Source: Tupaia tana
Lineage: Eukaryota; Chordata; Mammalia; Scandentia; Tupaiidae
Direction: 5' to 3'
NCBI GenBank assembly: GCA_026018925.1
Contig: JAKSZU010000016.1
Coordinates: forward strand, 7,892,940 to 7,956,939
DNA: 64,000 nucleotides
Numbering within the stretch: position 1 is the stretch's first letter; the number at the start of each line of letters is the position of its first letter. The position numbers and the translations under genes are program-made. The notes below the pieces were generated by a model that had not been told where the DNA came from, searched no databases, and saw only the letters and a list, made by a program, of their open reading frames with translations. Below, in pieces: positions 24,085 to 34,342 of the stretch.

Positions 24085-24319
24085 CTACTGACTGTGCCCC
24101 ACAGTGGCTGAGTGCGATGTGCAGGGAGCCGGATGCCACGTGGCCCACTGCAGGTGGAATCCAGGCCCCAGAGGTTTGAAAAACATGCCTGGCAGGTAAC
24201 CAGAGACCAGGCCCCACTGGGTAGTGCACGCTCACTTGCTCTCTCGCTCTCTTCCTCAGGCATGTGCACACACAACCCTCTGGCAAGAAAAAATTAAAAA
24301 AGAAAGAAAGAAAGAAAAC
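24085..24319 (+). mobile_element. tSINE-C (old, unplaced); last SINE before the promoter
   Basis: Head relic GTGCCCCACAGTGGCTGAGT, CT-rich stretch, end GGCATGTGCACACACAACCC, then (GAAA)n. No further SINE occurs rightward until 32,669. Confidence 0.62.
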
Positions 24320-27300
24320 AGAAGATTTCCAATACAGAAGACAGAATAAATGTGATAAATTGACATAATTGACTTATCTTCTATTCACATTCAATTTTAA
24401 AGATGGATGGGGAAGAAGAATGGGGGTGGGAATTAAGAGATCACAAAACATCTGTTACTAATAATTTCAGCACAGATGTAGTTGTTTGCTGCAAAAAAAC
24501 CTAGTTTTCCCAGGCCATGCTATAAGGCCTTCTAGGAATAGCCATGCTTTATACCTCAAGTTCTGTATCCAGCCTAAATAGACACATAACATTGACTATA
24601 AGGAGAAATGTGAATATGGACGTAAACGACAAACGCAATCCCTGTGTACAGAGGAAGCCTGTATTAAATAACAGTAAGCTGTCTGAAGAAATAAACAAGA
24701 GAAAAATAACTTCTCAGAATGAAAAAATAAAGAATCTAATAAGGTTTTATGGCTACAATACGAATAAACACTTGAACTTAGCTTTTTTTCCTCTTCTTTT
24801 AGGAATCTTTCAGTATCTACACACATATGATAAATCTCAAAATATTTGTAGCAAAAGTAATGAAGTGGTAAATATTGCATTTTTTTCCTCTGGAAAAATA
24901 TCTTAAGAAAAATTTCACTTATTAGTGTTTCACCATTTAAATAGTGTATTATATTGCCATATTTTCAAGCAACTCGGTTTCAATTTAACAGTGTATCACG
25001 CCAACATGAAGGTTAAAATCCAGACATGTTACCATTACACTGAAGATTTTTATTTAGAAAAACTGATATCCCAAGAATGCTTCTTTTGGAACTTCAATAC
25101 TCAATACTGTCCCATATAAAGATATGGTCATTTCCTGCAGGAACGCCTACATACCATATCAGGTTTAATTTTAACTAGAATTACTGCAAAACTTTTTCTA
25201 CAAATGTCTATCAACCTATTTTCTACTTGTAGCTTATATCTAGGTTCACTGATTATTTAGCTAGTGCTAGCAATATGTAAAATTATCTTCCCTTAAAAAG
25301 ACTTTTGAAAATATTTTATCATTTTTCCTAAGCAGGGGACTTTCCCAGTTTAAAACTTTTTCAAATCTTCTTTCAATGATGCACATTTTAGCTTATATCT
25401 CTCTTAGAAATGAACAACACACATTTCCCTATAAATTAGCAATTACGCTGCAAAGATCAAGAAAGCTTTTTCAACCTTGAATACTACTCCAGCAGTATCG
25501 GCAGGCCTTGGACCTGCCGGCACTGCACCTCGAACACTAATGCACATCTCTTCTCACTGCTTGATTTTGCTCCTCTCCTGCAACTTGATACAGGCAAGTA
25601 AGAGTAGGTAACAATATAGTTCCACATTATACTGCATCTGTGTTTACATCTGGCTCCAGTCACGTGCTTGGAAGTGATTTATACAGGGGAAGGCAGGAAG
25701 GGGGGGTGCAACAAAATAAAAACACAGCTATGAAAAGTAATTATGCTGTTATTTCAAAAACGTCATTTCCAATTCAATAGAAGTTCCTCACAACATGCTT
25801 CAAAGACACCAAAATTACAAGGTAAGAGTGGATGGCACTGCAAAAATATTAGAGAACAGAGAAAGAAAAATAAAAGTGTTAACCAACTATTTCAAATGTT
25901 TTTATATCAGGGTCATCTTTGCAAGTGATTGATCCCTTCGATTTGTAAGGGACCTTAAGTTCTGTCCCACACTACAATTCTGTATGTCATGACCTGCTGG
26001 TCCAGTTCCTCAGTTCATAAAAAAGTAAGTGAATCACTACTGAGCTCTCAGCAATTAGGAAAATATCAAATTAATGCAACACCTATCACAAAGTGGAAAA
26101 CTATGTTTTTACACACTAACACGTACTCAGAATCGTGATGCCTTATAATGAGAAATTCACACAGGCTTACCTGATAATTCAGGTAATTCCTACTTAGTAA
26201 AAGATAAACAACCTGACTGTTGCTATGATACAGGTACAGGTACATTTACAGAAACACTGTTCAAAATAATTAAGAAAATAAATACTTCTAACATTTGACC
26301 TATAAAGGCTTAAAATTTACAGTTAAATTAACAATTATATAGGCAGAAAAAGACAACTACAGTAAGTCTCCTACAATTATTTGTATGTACAAGTTATTTC
26401 AATTTATAGTTTTTTGAAAACATAAATTCTTTGAGTACAAGCACATAACAATTCACAATGTATAGTTTTTCACTGCATCTAAAACCTCCAAGCAGACTTA
26501 TTACTCCTTAATTTACAATTGTCAACTTAAAATTTATACACAACCGGATTCTTAAAGAGATAGGATGGGAAAGATCACCAGTAGGAAAAGGACAAAGGAC
26601 TTGAAGCTGAAGGAAAAGATAAAATCTAAAAAACTCAGCAACATCTGAGGGATTGCTGGTTAACAATTTTAGCAATTGTCTGCCAATTTGCCTACAGTCT
26701 AAGTCTACATAAGTTATAGAAAAATAATTGCACAGTACTTGCAATGAACTAATTATAATTTTCCTTACGATACTTAAATATATCTTCAAATACTTAAAAA
26801 TCTGCCCCCCTCCTCGGGATCTTACTATGAACCAAAAAAGAGCAGATTAAAAAGTAGAGTAAATATGCAAAATAAACATGGGCCAATCATAATATATTCT
26901 TCTCCAAACCTAAAAAAATAGAAGTTGTTTTAAGGAGCAAGACTGAATCAATAGTAGTCTTAATTCAAGATTTAAAAAGATCATATTTATAAAAATTAGT
27001 CAAGGTAAATAAAGCATTTTTAATTCTTTCTAGTCTCAGAACACTAGAAAATGCTTATACCCCACTTACCAGGGCTAGCTATAAGTAACAATAAGGCTCA
27101 GAATTACAGTGCAGGTCCCAATCAGCAGAGCAGACAGAGTAACGCACAACTACACCAATAAGCATTCTTGTTAGCAACCTCTACTGGTGGTTTCCACAGA
27201 CAGCAAGAGGAAATGGTGTTAATGACAGAAAGATATGTACCTGGTCTTCCATCTGAAGTGAATTAATCAGCATGTGGTCACTAATTGCTATAGTACATTT

Positions 27301-28550
27301 TTCCACAAAAAGGAAGAACATTAAAAGAAAAAAAAAAAAAAAGAAGAAAACCACGAACACTAGAAATTGAAAAAAAAATTTTTAAATACAATAATACCAA
27401 ATCATAAATGATAGAAATCAATGTAAGCAATTTTTGTGTCACTCCTTTATAGATGACTAGCATTATCACCCTAAAGTTACCATACAAGGTAGGCACTTTG
27501 GCCAAACCTTGCCCAGGTGGTTTACCCCTGTTGAGTTACATTACTTGATACCCCCATTAATAACCTACCCTGCAGATATATTCCAGAAAGGAAATGAAAA
27601 TGTTTTACTGAAAGGCTTAGCAGGAAAATCAGCATACCTTACTTGGAAATTAATAAAAAATATTATTTACACATAAATAACAACATAAAGTATCTCTATG
27701 ACTACCTCCCAGTGTATATATCACTTATTTCTTCATTAAAAAGATCTGAGTTAACATTTTTCCAGGCAATTCTCTCCAATAAACATCTGCAACTTAAACA
27801 TGATTGCGTTGCTAAGAAATACCAGCCAGAACCTACCCGAGCTTTCACAACACAATGGCATATAACTTCATCTGTAATTGACAAAATAGAATGCTAAATT
27901 AAACAGCTTGCCTGCAATCGTCACCGATGGGTGAAATGCATTTGAGAACAAAAAGAAATACAAGGACAGAGCCAAAGTGATGAAAATGGAAGATACCTGT
28001 AGTCGTACAGTGCTATCTTAAACACCTTTTGTTTTCTGAGAGTAATGCATACTGCAGACAAGACGTTTTGTGCTAAACGGCCCCAAATCTGTTTTTCTAA
28101 TATTAAGCACAAAGGAAAAACACTGACAGCAAGCGTGGTAAATAAATCCCTCCCTGGAGAACGAAAGCAGCAGACAGGAGGGGCTGACATCCATGCAGGA
28201 GAAAACTAAACACCATCTTTCTTCTACCTGCACAAGTTGCCATTTGCTGCAGCGATCGAGAGAACCTCTTTTTCCTGTGGATTTCAAGTACCTTTCAGGA
28301 GAGCTTTTTTCCCCCTGAAGTCATCTGTTGCTATGCCTTAGGAGTGTAATATTCGTATCACGGGGTCTTTAGGAGAAAAATCCATTCTTTCCTGTTCAGG
28401 TAAACATGTTTACAGCAGCTGCACAGACGCTGGGTGGTTCAGACTCACATGTCACACACATGTCGTCAGCAACGAGAAAAGCCCCTTTCTCTGGCGATCA
28501 ACATTTTAAATAAGGTAAAAGGCGAACCAGCCCTACCCGAACCAACTTAC
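24320..28550. other. Repeat-free part of ZEB1 intron 1
   Basis: About 4.2 kb just downstream of the alternative exon without any recognisable SINE, LINE, LTR or DNA transposon. It is AT-rich and ordinary in appearance, with short A/T runs and no ORF resembling a known protein. Repeat exclusion beside a developmental-regulator promoter suggests intronic enhancers, but no specific element can be named. Confidence 0.6.
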
Positions 28551-28557
28551 CTTTCAT
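28551..28557 (-). CDS. ZEB1: ZEB1 alternative first coding exon (MK isoform)
   Basis: On the minus strand, TTT ATG AAA G is followed at once by the donor GTAAGTTGG (GT at 28550-28549). The coding part is 7 nt and exits in phase 1, exactly like canonical exon 1. Spliced to the ZEB1 exon that begins inside a valine codon it would give MK-VTNYN, the N-terminus of the known human isoform. It lies 2.2 kb inside intron 1, at the edge of the CpG island. A second ATG starts 10 nt upstream (28567) in another frame and could act as a short upstream ORF. The start of the 5' UTR cannot be placed. The recognition rests on only two codons, the donor and the phase, so it is less certain than exon 1. Confidence 0.72.
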
Positions 28558-29421
28558 AAAGCCACATCAGCAGCGGCGGCAACAGCTCAATATAGAACAC
28601 ACACTATTTGACGCTAAAACAGGAAATTAAAATTGCAACAGCCTATGCTCCGCTCCTCGCTATAACGAGTCATCGCTCCACAATGAGGATACCAAACACA
28701 CCTTTCCATCCCAACTAACGGGCGTCTCTAAAATGCAACGTTTATTTGAATCGTTACTGGAAGCAGGGATTGCAACGTCGTCTCGAATATATTGAAAATT
28801 TATCTTTACGACTGTAAGGAAACATCTTGGAACAGCTGAAAAAAAAAATCCTCGTATCTGCCTCTAGACAGGAAATCCCACACAAAATCTAAAATTGCCA
28901 GGAAAGGTTACAAAACCTCGCCTTTCGCATCCCGGAGGGGAGGGAGAAAGGGAGCCGGGGCGCTGGGGGTGGGGCGGGGGGAGCACGAGAGAGTTGTTAC
29001 TTAAACGTGGGCATTTCCTCGTTTTCTGGACGCTACGGCGATCCCGTTACAGTCGCAATGATTCTCCCCCTGTTGAAAACTCGTTTTAAAAATAACGCAG
29101 GAACCCACACGAGCCCTGGGCCCGCACCGCGCGTGTAATTCCTTATATAGCCTGGGCCGCGGCCCGCGCAGGCCGTCGCCGCCCATTATTATACAAACAG
29201 GTACCGCGCGGCCGGGCGGGGGCACCTCGGCGCCCGCCGCCCCCGGCGCGCCAGTCTCGCCCCTCTCGCCACAGGAACTGTCCAGACAATAACAATCAGC
29301 AGACATTTCGCTGCTGCTCCGGAGGGAGAGAACGCACAGGATCGCCCCGCGATCGGCAGAAACACAATCAACTTACAAGGGCTCTTCAAACTGGAAAAGG
29401 CGACCGTGCAAGCACCGCCAC

Positions 29422-29470
29422 ATGTTCGGGGCTCGATCTCTCTCGCTGTCTCTCTCTCTCTCTGTGTCTC
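29422..29470. repeat. (CT)n-rich tract in the CpG island
   Basis: TCTCTCTCGCTGTCTCTCTC and similar, on the antisense strand of ZEB1 intron 1. Confidence 0.85.
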
Positions 29471-30771
29471 TTTTAACTCTCACGCCAGGCAGAGGGGTGT
29501 GTGTTTCCCTGGCACATCGGCACAAATCAATAAACACTGCAGCTGCGGCGACAGCAGCACACCCGCGCGTCCGTCGGTCCGTCCGCCCCCTCCCCCACCT
29601 CCTTCCACCCGAGACTGAGAGCGCCATCCAAGCCCCATTATCCGGCTTCAGCGCTCCGTGCGTCCGGCCCAGGTAACAACTTCCCCAAAAACCGAAACAG
29701 AAAAGAGAGAGGCAGAAGCACAGGACCTCATCCCAGCGCCTAGGACGGGGCTTCCCCCGCAGAGGGGGATCTGTCTGTGGTGCTTCCCGGTCTCTAAGAC
29801 CAGGTAGCAACTCCACAAACGCGCCCGCTGCCGGCTCGCCGCCATCCACGCAGCTCCCCGCAGCAGCAAGTAGGTGCCCGTTCCTGCCCCGTCCCCCTGT
29901 CGCCCACAGACGGGGACCCCACCCTCGGGGCTGGCCGTGGAGCCCCTCAGCTGGGGCGCGGGGCCCGGCGGGCGCGGGGGAGGAGGGGCGCTTAGGGACC
30001 CGCATCCGCGCGCCTCGGACCCGGGTTCCGCGAGCGCTCCTGGCCGGCCGGTCCCAACTTTACCGCCGCCGGCCGAGCCCTGTCCGCCCGCCGCGCGCAC
30101 CGCCGGCGCCCGCGCACACGCGCGCACGGACGACACGCAGCCCGCGGCCGCCCGTCCCGCCGCCGCCCGCCGCCCGCCGCGCGCCCGCAGCCGGCCGGGC
30201 CCGCCCGAGCCCCAGCCCAGCCCGGCCCGAGCCGTGGGGCCCGAGCGACGGCGCCGGCTGGGGCCGCGGCGCGCGGAAGCCACTTTGCACCGCCAGCGCC
30301 GAGCACAAGTTTGTTCCTGGGCTCCCGGGGCCTCGGCGCCGAGGGAGAATAACGCCGAGGGGCCGAGGAGGAGGGGAGAGGGAGGCGCCGAGGGGTGAAG
30401 AGTGGGGAAAAGTGCGAAAAGAAGCAACAGCCGCTCCACCCGCGACCGAAAAGTGGCCGGCCGGCCGCCCTGCGCCGGGGATGCGGCGCGGCGGCTAACG
30501 GTCCAGCCGGGCGGCAGGGGCGGCAGGAGCCGCTAGGCGGAGAGAGACCAGGTAAGAGACATAACGGTTCAGGGAGAGCGAGCGGCCGCGGCGCGGCTCC
30601 GGCAGCGGCGGCAGCGGAGGGGGGCAGAGCACTACTTTCTACTTTCCCACTCCACTTTGCCCGTCCCTGCCCCGGCCGCCCCCAGCCCGGCTCGCCCCCC
30701 TCACTCCCGGGGCGCCCCGGCTGCCCGGCTCCCCCTGACTCCGCCGCTCCCCGGTCCCCTCCGCCACTCAC

Positions 30772-30829
30772 CGTTATTGCGCCGCGGGTTCGCCTGCTTT
30801 CTGCGCTTACACCTGGGGCCATCCGCCAT
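30772..30829 (-). CDS. ZEB1: ZEB1 canonical first coding exon (partial CDS)
   Basis: Read on the minus strand, the ATG at 30829 opens 58 nt encoding [19 protein letters not shown] plus the first base of the next codon, then meets a strong donor (AACG|GTGAGT, GT at 30771-30770). The residues and the phase-1 exit match the known first exon of ZEB1, a nuclear repressor with two zinc-finger clusters and a homeodomain that binds CACCT E-boxes and drives epithelial-mesenchymal transition. The paralogue ZEB2 starts [24 protein letters not shown]. Here the upstream codons are not MKQPI and the exon ends RRNN, so ZEB1 is favoured. The start is supported by an in-frame TGA at 30862-30860, ten codons upstream, and by a strong Kozak context (A at -3, G at +4). 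The KRRK basic patch is visible. Exons 2 onward are outside the window to the left. Confidence 0.96.
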
Positions 30830-30960
30830 GATCCTCTCGCTTGTGTCTAAATGCTCGAGTCACCTCCTCCCCCTCCCTCCCTCCCCCTTCCCCCCCACCC
30901 GGCCGCCTCCACCCCTCCCCCCTCCCCACCGCACCTGGTTTACGACACTGGCGGCTTTAC
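30830..30960 (-). promoter_or_regulatory. ZEB1: ZEB1 5' UTR and proximal promoter
   Basis: This is the sequence immediately 5' of the ZEB1 ATG. By analogy with the short (roughly 120 nt, from memory) human 5' UTR, transcription probably starts near 30,930-30,960, but no TATA box fixes it. On the minus strand it is very G-rich between 30931 and 30862, with many runs of three to seven G, and then reads GTGACTCGAG toward the ATG. It contains CACCT at 30861-30865 and CACCTG at 30932-30937, both written on the plus strand. Confidence 0.7.
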
Positions 30961-31100
30961 GACATCACCTTCCTTACACCTAGAGGCGCTCGCTCTACGG
31001 CCGGAACCTTGTTGCTAGGGACAGGACGGTTTGCGGCAATCCTAGACGCTGCTGAGTTTGAACTGGGGGACGAGGGAAAAGTTTGCCGCAGGTGTGGTGG
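30961..31100. promoter_or_regulatory. Core of the shared ZEB1 / antisense promoter
   Basis: TATA-less, CpG-rich DNA upstream of ZEB1. Visible motifs are two further CACCT sites (30966-30970 and 30977-30981), the second member of a TTTACGACA direct repeat (30956-30964), an ETS-like CGGAA (near 31002) and an RFX half-site-like GTTGCTAGG (31011-31019). The divergent arrangement is inferred from the human locus, where ZEB1-AS1 is transcribed away from ZEB1. No transcript evidence is available here. Confidence 0.5.
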
Positions 31101-31793
31101 GGTGCGGCGGGCGGGGGGCCGCGACGCTGCGGGGACGTGCTCCGGAGCGCGATGGGCTGTGCGAGTGGGCAAGGTGAAGTGGGCTCGGCGGCGCCCTGCC
31201 TCGGGCTGGCCACGCCCGCCGCGCCTGCCGGGGCACCCACGAGTCGCCGCCCCGCTCCGACCCTGCGCCCTCGGAGCTGCCCCTCGCAGCGTCGCAGGCC
31301 GCCATCCCTTCCTGTTGCAGAGGTCGGGCTCGGCTCCCACGCGGCGCTTGTCCGCCCTGCTCACGCGGGGCCGAGGGGAGGGCGTCCTCTGGGCTCCCCG
31401 GGGAGTCCCCGGGATCCGTGGGATGGTGAAGGCTGAGTGGGTCGGCCTCTGACGCCCGGGACGCGGCCGCACGGGGCGGGCTACCTGGCCGGCCCAGCCC
31501 GACCCCTGCCTCGCGCGGCCGCGGTTTTCCCCGCGGACTTCGCTCCGAGTGAACGCGAGCTGCGCCGAAAGACGCGAGAAATTCCGCTCGCGAGCGACCG
31601 CGGCAGTGAGGCGGATGAGTAATGCCCACGCCCCACGCCCCACGCCGGCGGTCTCACTTCCTCAGCCGCTCCGCGCTCACCTGCTGTCACCTCGGCGCTC
31701 CGCCCTCCCTGCCCCCACCTCGGCCCGGGGCTCACGGCCGGGCTGGAGGTGTCAGGCCTTAGCCTCGGTATTAACAGGCTTTTGACTCCCTAG
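31020..31793 (+). ncRNA. Candidate first exon of a divergent lncRNA (ZEB1-AS1 position)
   Basis: Human ZEB1 has a divergent antisense lncRNA, ZEB1-AS1. The plus strand leaving the ZEB1 promoter carries a good splice donor, CTAG|GTGAGC, with the exon ending at 31793 near the right edge of the CpG island. A weaker site, CAAG|GTGAAG, lies near 31171. The 5' end is arbitrary, and no downstream acceptor or poly(A) signal could be assigned. This is a positional proposal, since lncRNA sequence is poorly conserved. Confidence 0.25.
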
Positions 31794-32640
31794 GTGAGCA
31801 GCCGTCCCGCATAGCACCTTAAGGCAAGGAACTAGGCTGACAAATGTCTCCCAGGCTGACAGATGGCTGATCTGGAAGTCCTAGACTTTATACAAGTTTG
31901 GGGATTTCTGAACGACCGCGTAGATAACACAAGAAAATCGTCTTAGGTTGGAGTTGGTTTTAGCTTTATCTTCCTGCTCCCTGCCCCTTCGAATAAGGAA
32001 ATGTCTCAAGGACCGACTTTATGAACAAATGACCTGAGCCGTATTTCCAAGAATTACCAATGTTAAGAGATCGATAAAGAAACTGAGAAAATGGAAACGT
32101 GGCATTGCTAGAGTGTTAGGAATAACAGTCTATCACCTAGTACAGCGCGGGCACGTAGTAGGTGCTTAGTAAATTTATACCTGAAGTTTTAGCTGTTCCT
32201 GTGTCAGGAATTTTTTTATTGTGTTAAAATTATAATTTACAGCTAAACTCATTTAAAATTAGAAAACCCTAAGTGTAGGTGAAAATGTTATCTCCCACAT
32301 TTGATTTGGCATTTTGAGAAGGAAATGTGTTATTGTAAGAAATGTGACTAAGTATTCTTTACTATACAATGTGTGTATATGTCTACTCACCCTCAGTGCC
32401 TAGCTGAAATCATTATCCTCAGTCATCAGTTCAGTATGGAAGGGCCTGGCTTTCCTCAGTGCCATGCCACTGAAACTTGGGCATGTCAGAGGTGTCCTTG
32501 CTTGGCTTAGTTCAGTGGTAATTGTTTTCCTCTTGAGAACTGTTTAATGTCCTTCAGGTCATAGGCTTTATCATGTGCCAGCAGTTGCCACCCATGCAAC
32601 CCCCTACCCATTAACCTTTTATAGCTACCCTAATTTCCAG
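31794..32640. other. Promoter-upstream sequence, mostly unique
   Basis: No SINE. The only repeat seen is a short MIR 3' relic at about 32,110-32,185 (ACCTAGTACAGCGCGGGCAC, GTAGTAGGTGCTTAGTAAAT). No ORF of interest. Confidence 0.55.
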
Positions 32641-32668
32641 GCAAAGGGAACGGGCAAGGTTATTTTTA

Positions 32669-32936
32669 CTTTTTTTTTTTTTTTTTGGAGAGTTTTTCGC
32701 TGTAGGGCGCCTTTGCTGACCAGAAAGACACAAAGAGACAGAGAGACAGAAAGCAAGAAATCACCCCCTGGGGGAGATGGCCACACCACAATCCCTTTTC
32801 CTCCATTCTCCTCTCAGGATCTTGGGCACACATGCACACGCATCTGGTGAGAGTTTAAGTCACCGGGTCCGGGACTCAAACCACAGTCGACCACATGGGA
32901 GTCCAGTGACATAGCCATTACACCACCTGCTGGTCC
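32669..32936 (-). mobile_element. tSINE-A, full length; first SINE upstream of the promoter
   Basis: Poly(T) then complete reverse copy ending CCTGCTGGTCCC. TSD AAGGGAACGGGCAAGGTT (left) / AAGGGAAGGGGCAAGGTT (right), one mismatch. Confidence 0.93.
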
Positions 32937-33536
32937 CAAGGGAAGGGGCAAGGTTCTACTCTGTCACATATTTTACCTACCCTAAACTTAGGAAATGTCC
33001 CACATGCCATTTCTCCCGGCCTATTCCTCCCTTACCAAGCTTCCTTCTGTGACCATCCTCACCTTAAACTCAGAGTCAGAGTGAAAGGACAAACTGAGTA
33101 GAAATTATTTTCTTCCCTCCTTTAGTGGTTACTGGTTTAATTAGCTTGGAGCCAGACTCTGTTCACAGATATCTTTTTAGATAACTTTTTGTTTTTGTTT
33201 TTCTCTTTTTTTTTGCACTTCATTTTTGTGTCCTCAGTATCTAGCAGAGTACCTAGCTACATAGTAGATACTCATAACAGTAACGTTGACTTTTTCTAAG
33301 CCTATTCATGGCAATAAAATAACCTGCTTTCCTCATAGACGTTCTTAGAATAGCTGAAATCATGGATCTGAAAGGTATTTATTGTCACATATCCAAATTG
33401 AATGCTATCAATTTTAGTTTCTTAATTATTTTCCCTGTGTGATGAACTCTGTTCACTTCTGTTTTTAACATATGCACCAGAAATAGTGATACATTTTATA
33501 CACTATTTGATGTTCTAGAAAATATTGAAGTCTAGG

Positions 33537-33804
33537 GAACCAGCAGTTAGTGTAATGGCTATGTCGCTGGACTCCCACGTAGTCGACCGCAGTTCAAGTC
33601 CCGGACCCAGTGGCTTAAAACCCACGCCGGGCGCGTGTGCATGTGTGCCCAAGATCCCGAGAGGAGAATGGAGGAGAAGGGATTGCGGCGTGGCCATCCC
33701 CTCTAGGGGGTGATTTCTCGCTTTCTGTCTCTCTGTCTCTCTCTATGTCTGGCGAGCGCATGCGCCCTATAGTGAAAAACCTCTCAAAAAAAAAAAAAAA
33801 AAAG
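33537..33804 (+). mobile_element. tSINE-A, young full-length copy
   Basis: Complete, with intact CpGs in head and body. An 18-bp perfect TSD, GAAAATATTGAAGTCTAG, flanks it. Confidence 0.95.
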
Positions 33805-34071
33805 AAAATATTGAAGTCTAGATTGGAAAGAAAGACAAAAGTAAAGCTAGGAATAAACTGCAGCTTAAAAACCTGATGCGTACATTATGGTTGCACCTCA
33901 AATATAACCATAAAATAGGAAAAATTCCTTAGTCTCCATGTATAAAAATATTAAAATTTTAGGTTTATTTAATAAATAAAACACTGAGAGATACTAATAA
34001 GAGGTTAACATATGTTCTGCATTGTCGTTTTCCAGTGGTTATAGTGCCATCACAGAGTATCCAGTGCATAC

Positions 34072-34342
34072 TTTTTTTTTTTTCTTTTTTTGAGAGGTTT
34101 TTGCTACAGGGCACGTGCGCTCACCAGAAAGACAGAGACAGACAGAAAGCGAGAAATCACCCCCTGGGGGGATGGCCACGCCGCAATCCCTTCTCCTCCA
34201 TTCCCCTCAAGATCTTGGGCATGCACGTGCGCACACACACACACGCCTGGAGTGAGTTTAAGCCACCGGGTCCGGGACTCAAACCACGGTTGACTACGTG
34301 GAAGTCCAGCGACATAGCCATTATGCCAACTGCTGGTCCCGG
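34072..34342 (-). mobile_element. tSINE-A, full length
   Basis: Reverse copy with a small ACACACACAC expansion in the body. TSD GTATCCAGTGCATACT (left) / GTATCCAGTGCGTACT (right). Confidence 0.93.

Larger units (their letters stand above)
1..30771 (-). other. ZEB1: ZEB1 intron 1 (5' part, continues beyond the window)
   Basis: Everything downstream of the exon 1 donor on the minus strand. No ZEB1 exon 2 (expected to encode VTNYNTVVE) was seen, so the intron extends past position 1. ZEB1 intron 1 is also very long in human. It contains the alternative MK exon and the repeats listed separately. Confidence 0.85.
28910..31765. promoter_or_regulatory. CpG island over the ZEB1 5' end
   Basis: Base composition switches from AT-rich intron to very GC- and CpG-dense DNA near 28,910 and back near 31,765, with the densest part at 29,800-30,800. 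It holds ZEB1 exon 1 and about 1.9 kb of intron 1. No interspersed repeat was recognised inside it. The long open frames here on both strands (up to 276 codons, rich in Ala, Pro, Arg and Gly) arise because GC-rich DNA lacks stop codons. One of them starts at an out-of-frame ATG inside ZEB1 exon 1. Confidence 0.93.

Noticed and set aside
29141..29150. CCTTATATAG as a TATA box or CArG box for an extra promoter
   Set aside because: The reverse complement CTATATAAGG is TATA-like, but no exon or donor at a suitable distance supports a start site. Left as unproven.
29992..30822. 276-codon minus-strand open frame starting MAPGVSAES
   Set aside because: It begins at an ATG inside ZEB1 exon 1 in the wrong frame and runs through the intron donor. 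GC-rich DNA without stop codons explains its length.
30772..30829. ZEB2 instead of ZEB1
   Set aside because: The ZEB2 leader has MKQPI before MADGPR and ends RRKN. Here there is an in-frame stop upstream, no MKQPI, and RRNN.
29373..31643. Other 80-260-codon frames on both strands of the CpG island
   Set aside because: Composition is simple (Ala/Pro/Arg/Gly), frames overlap each other on both strands, and none resembles a protein family.
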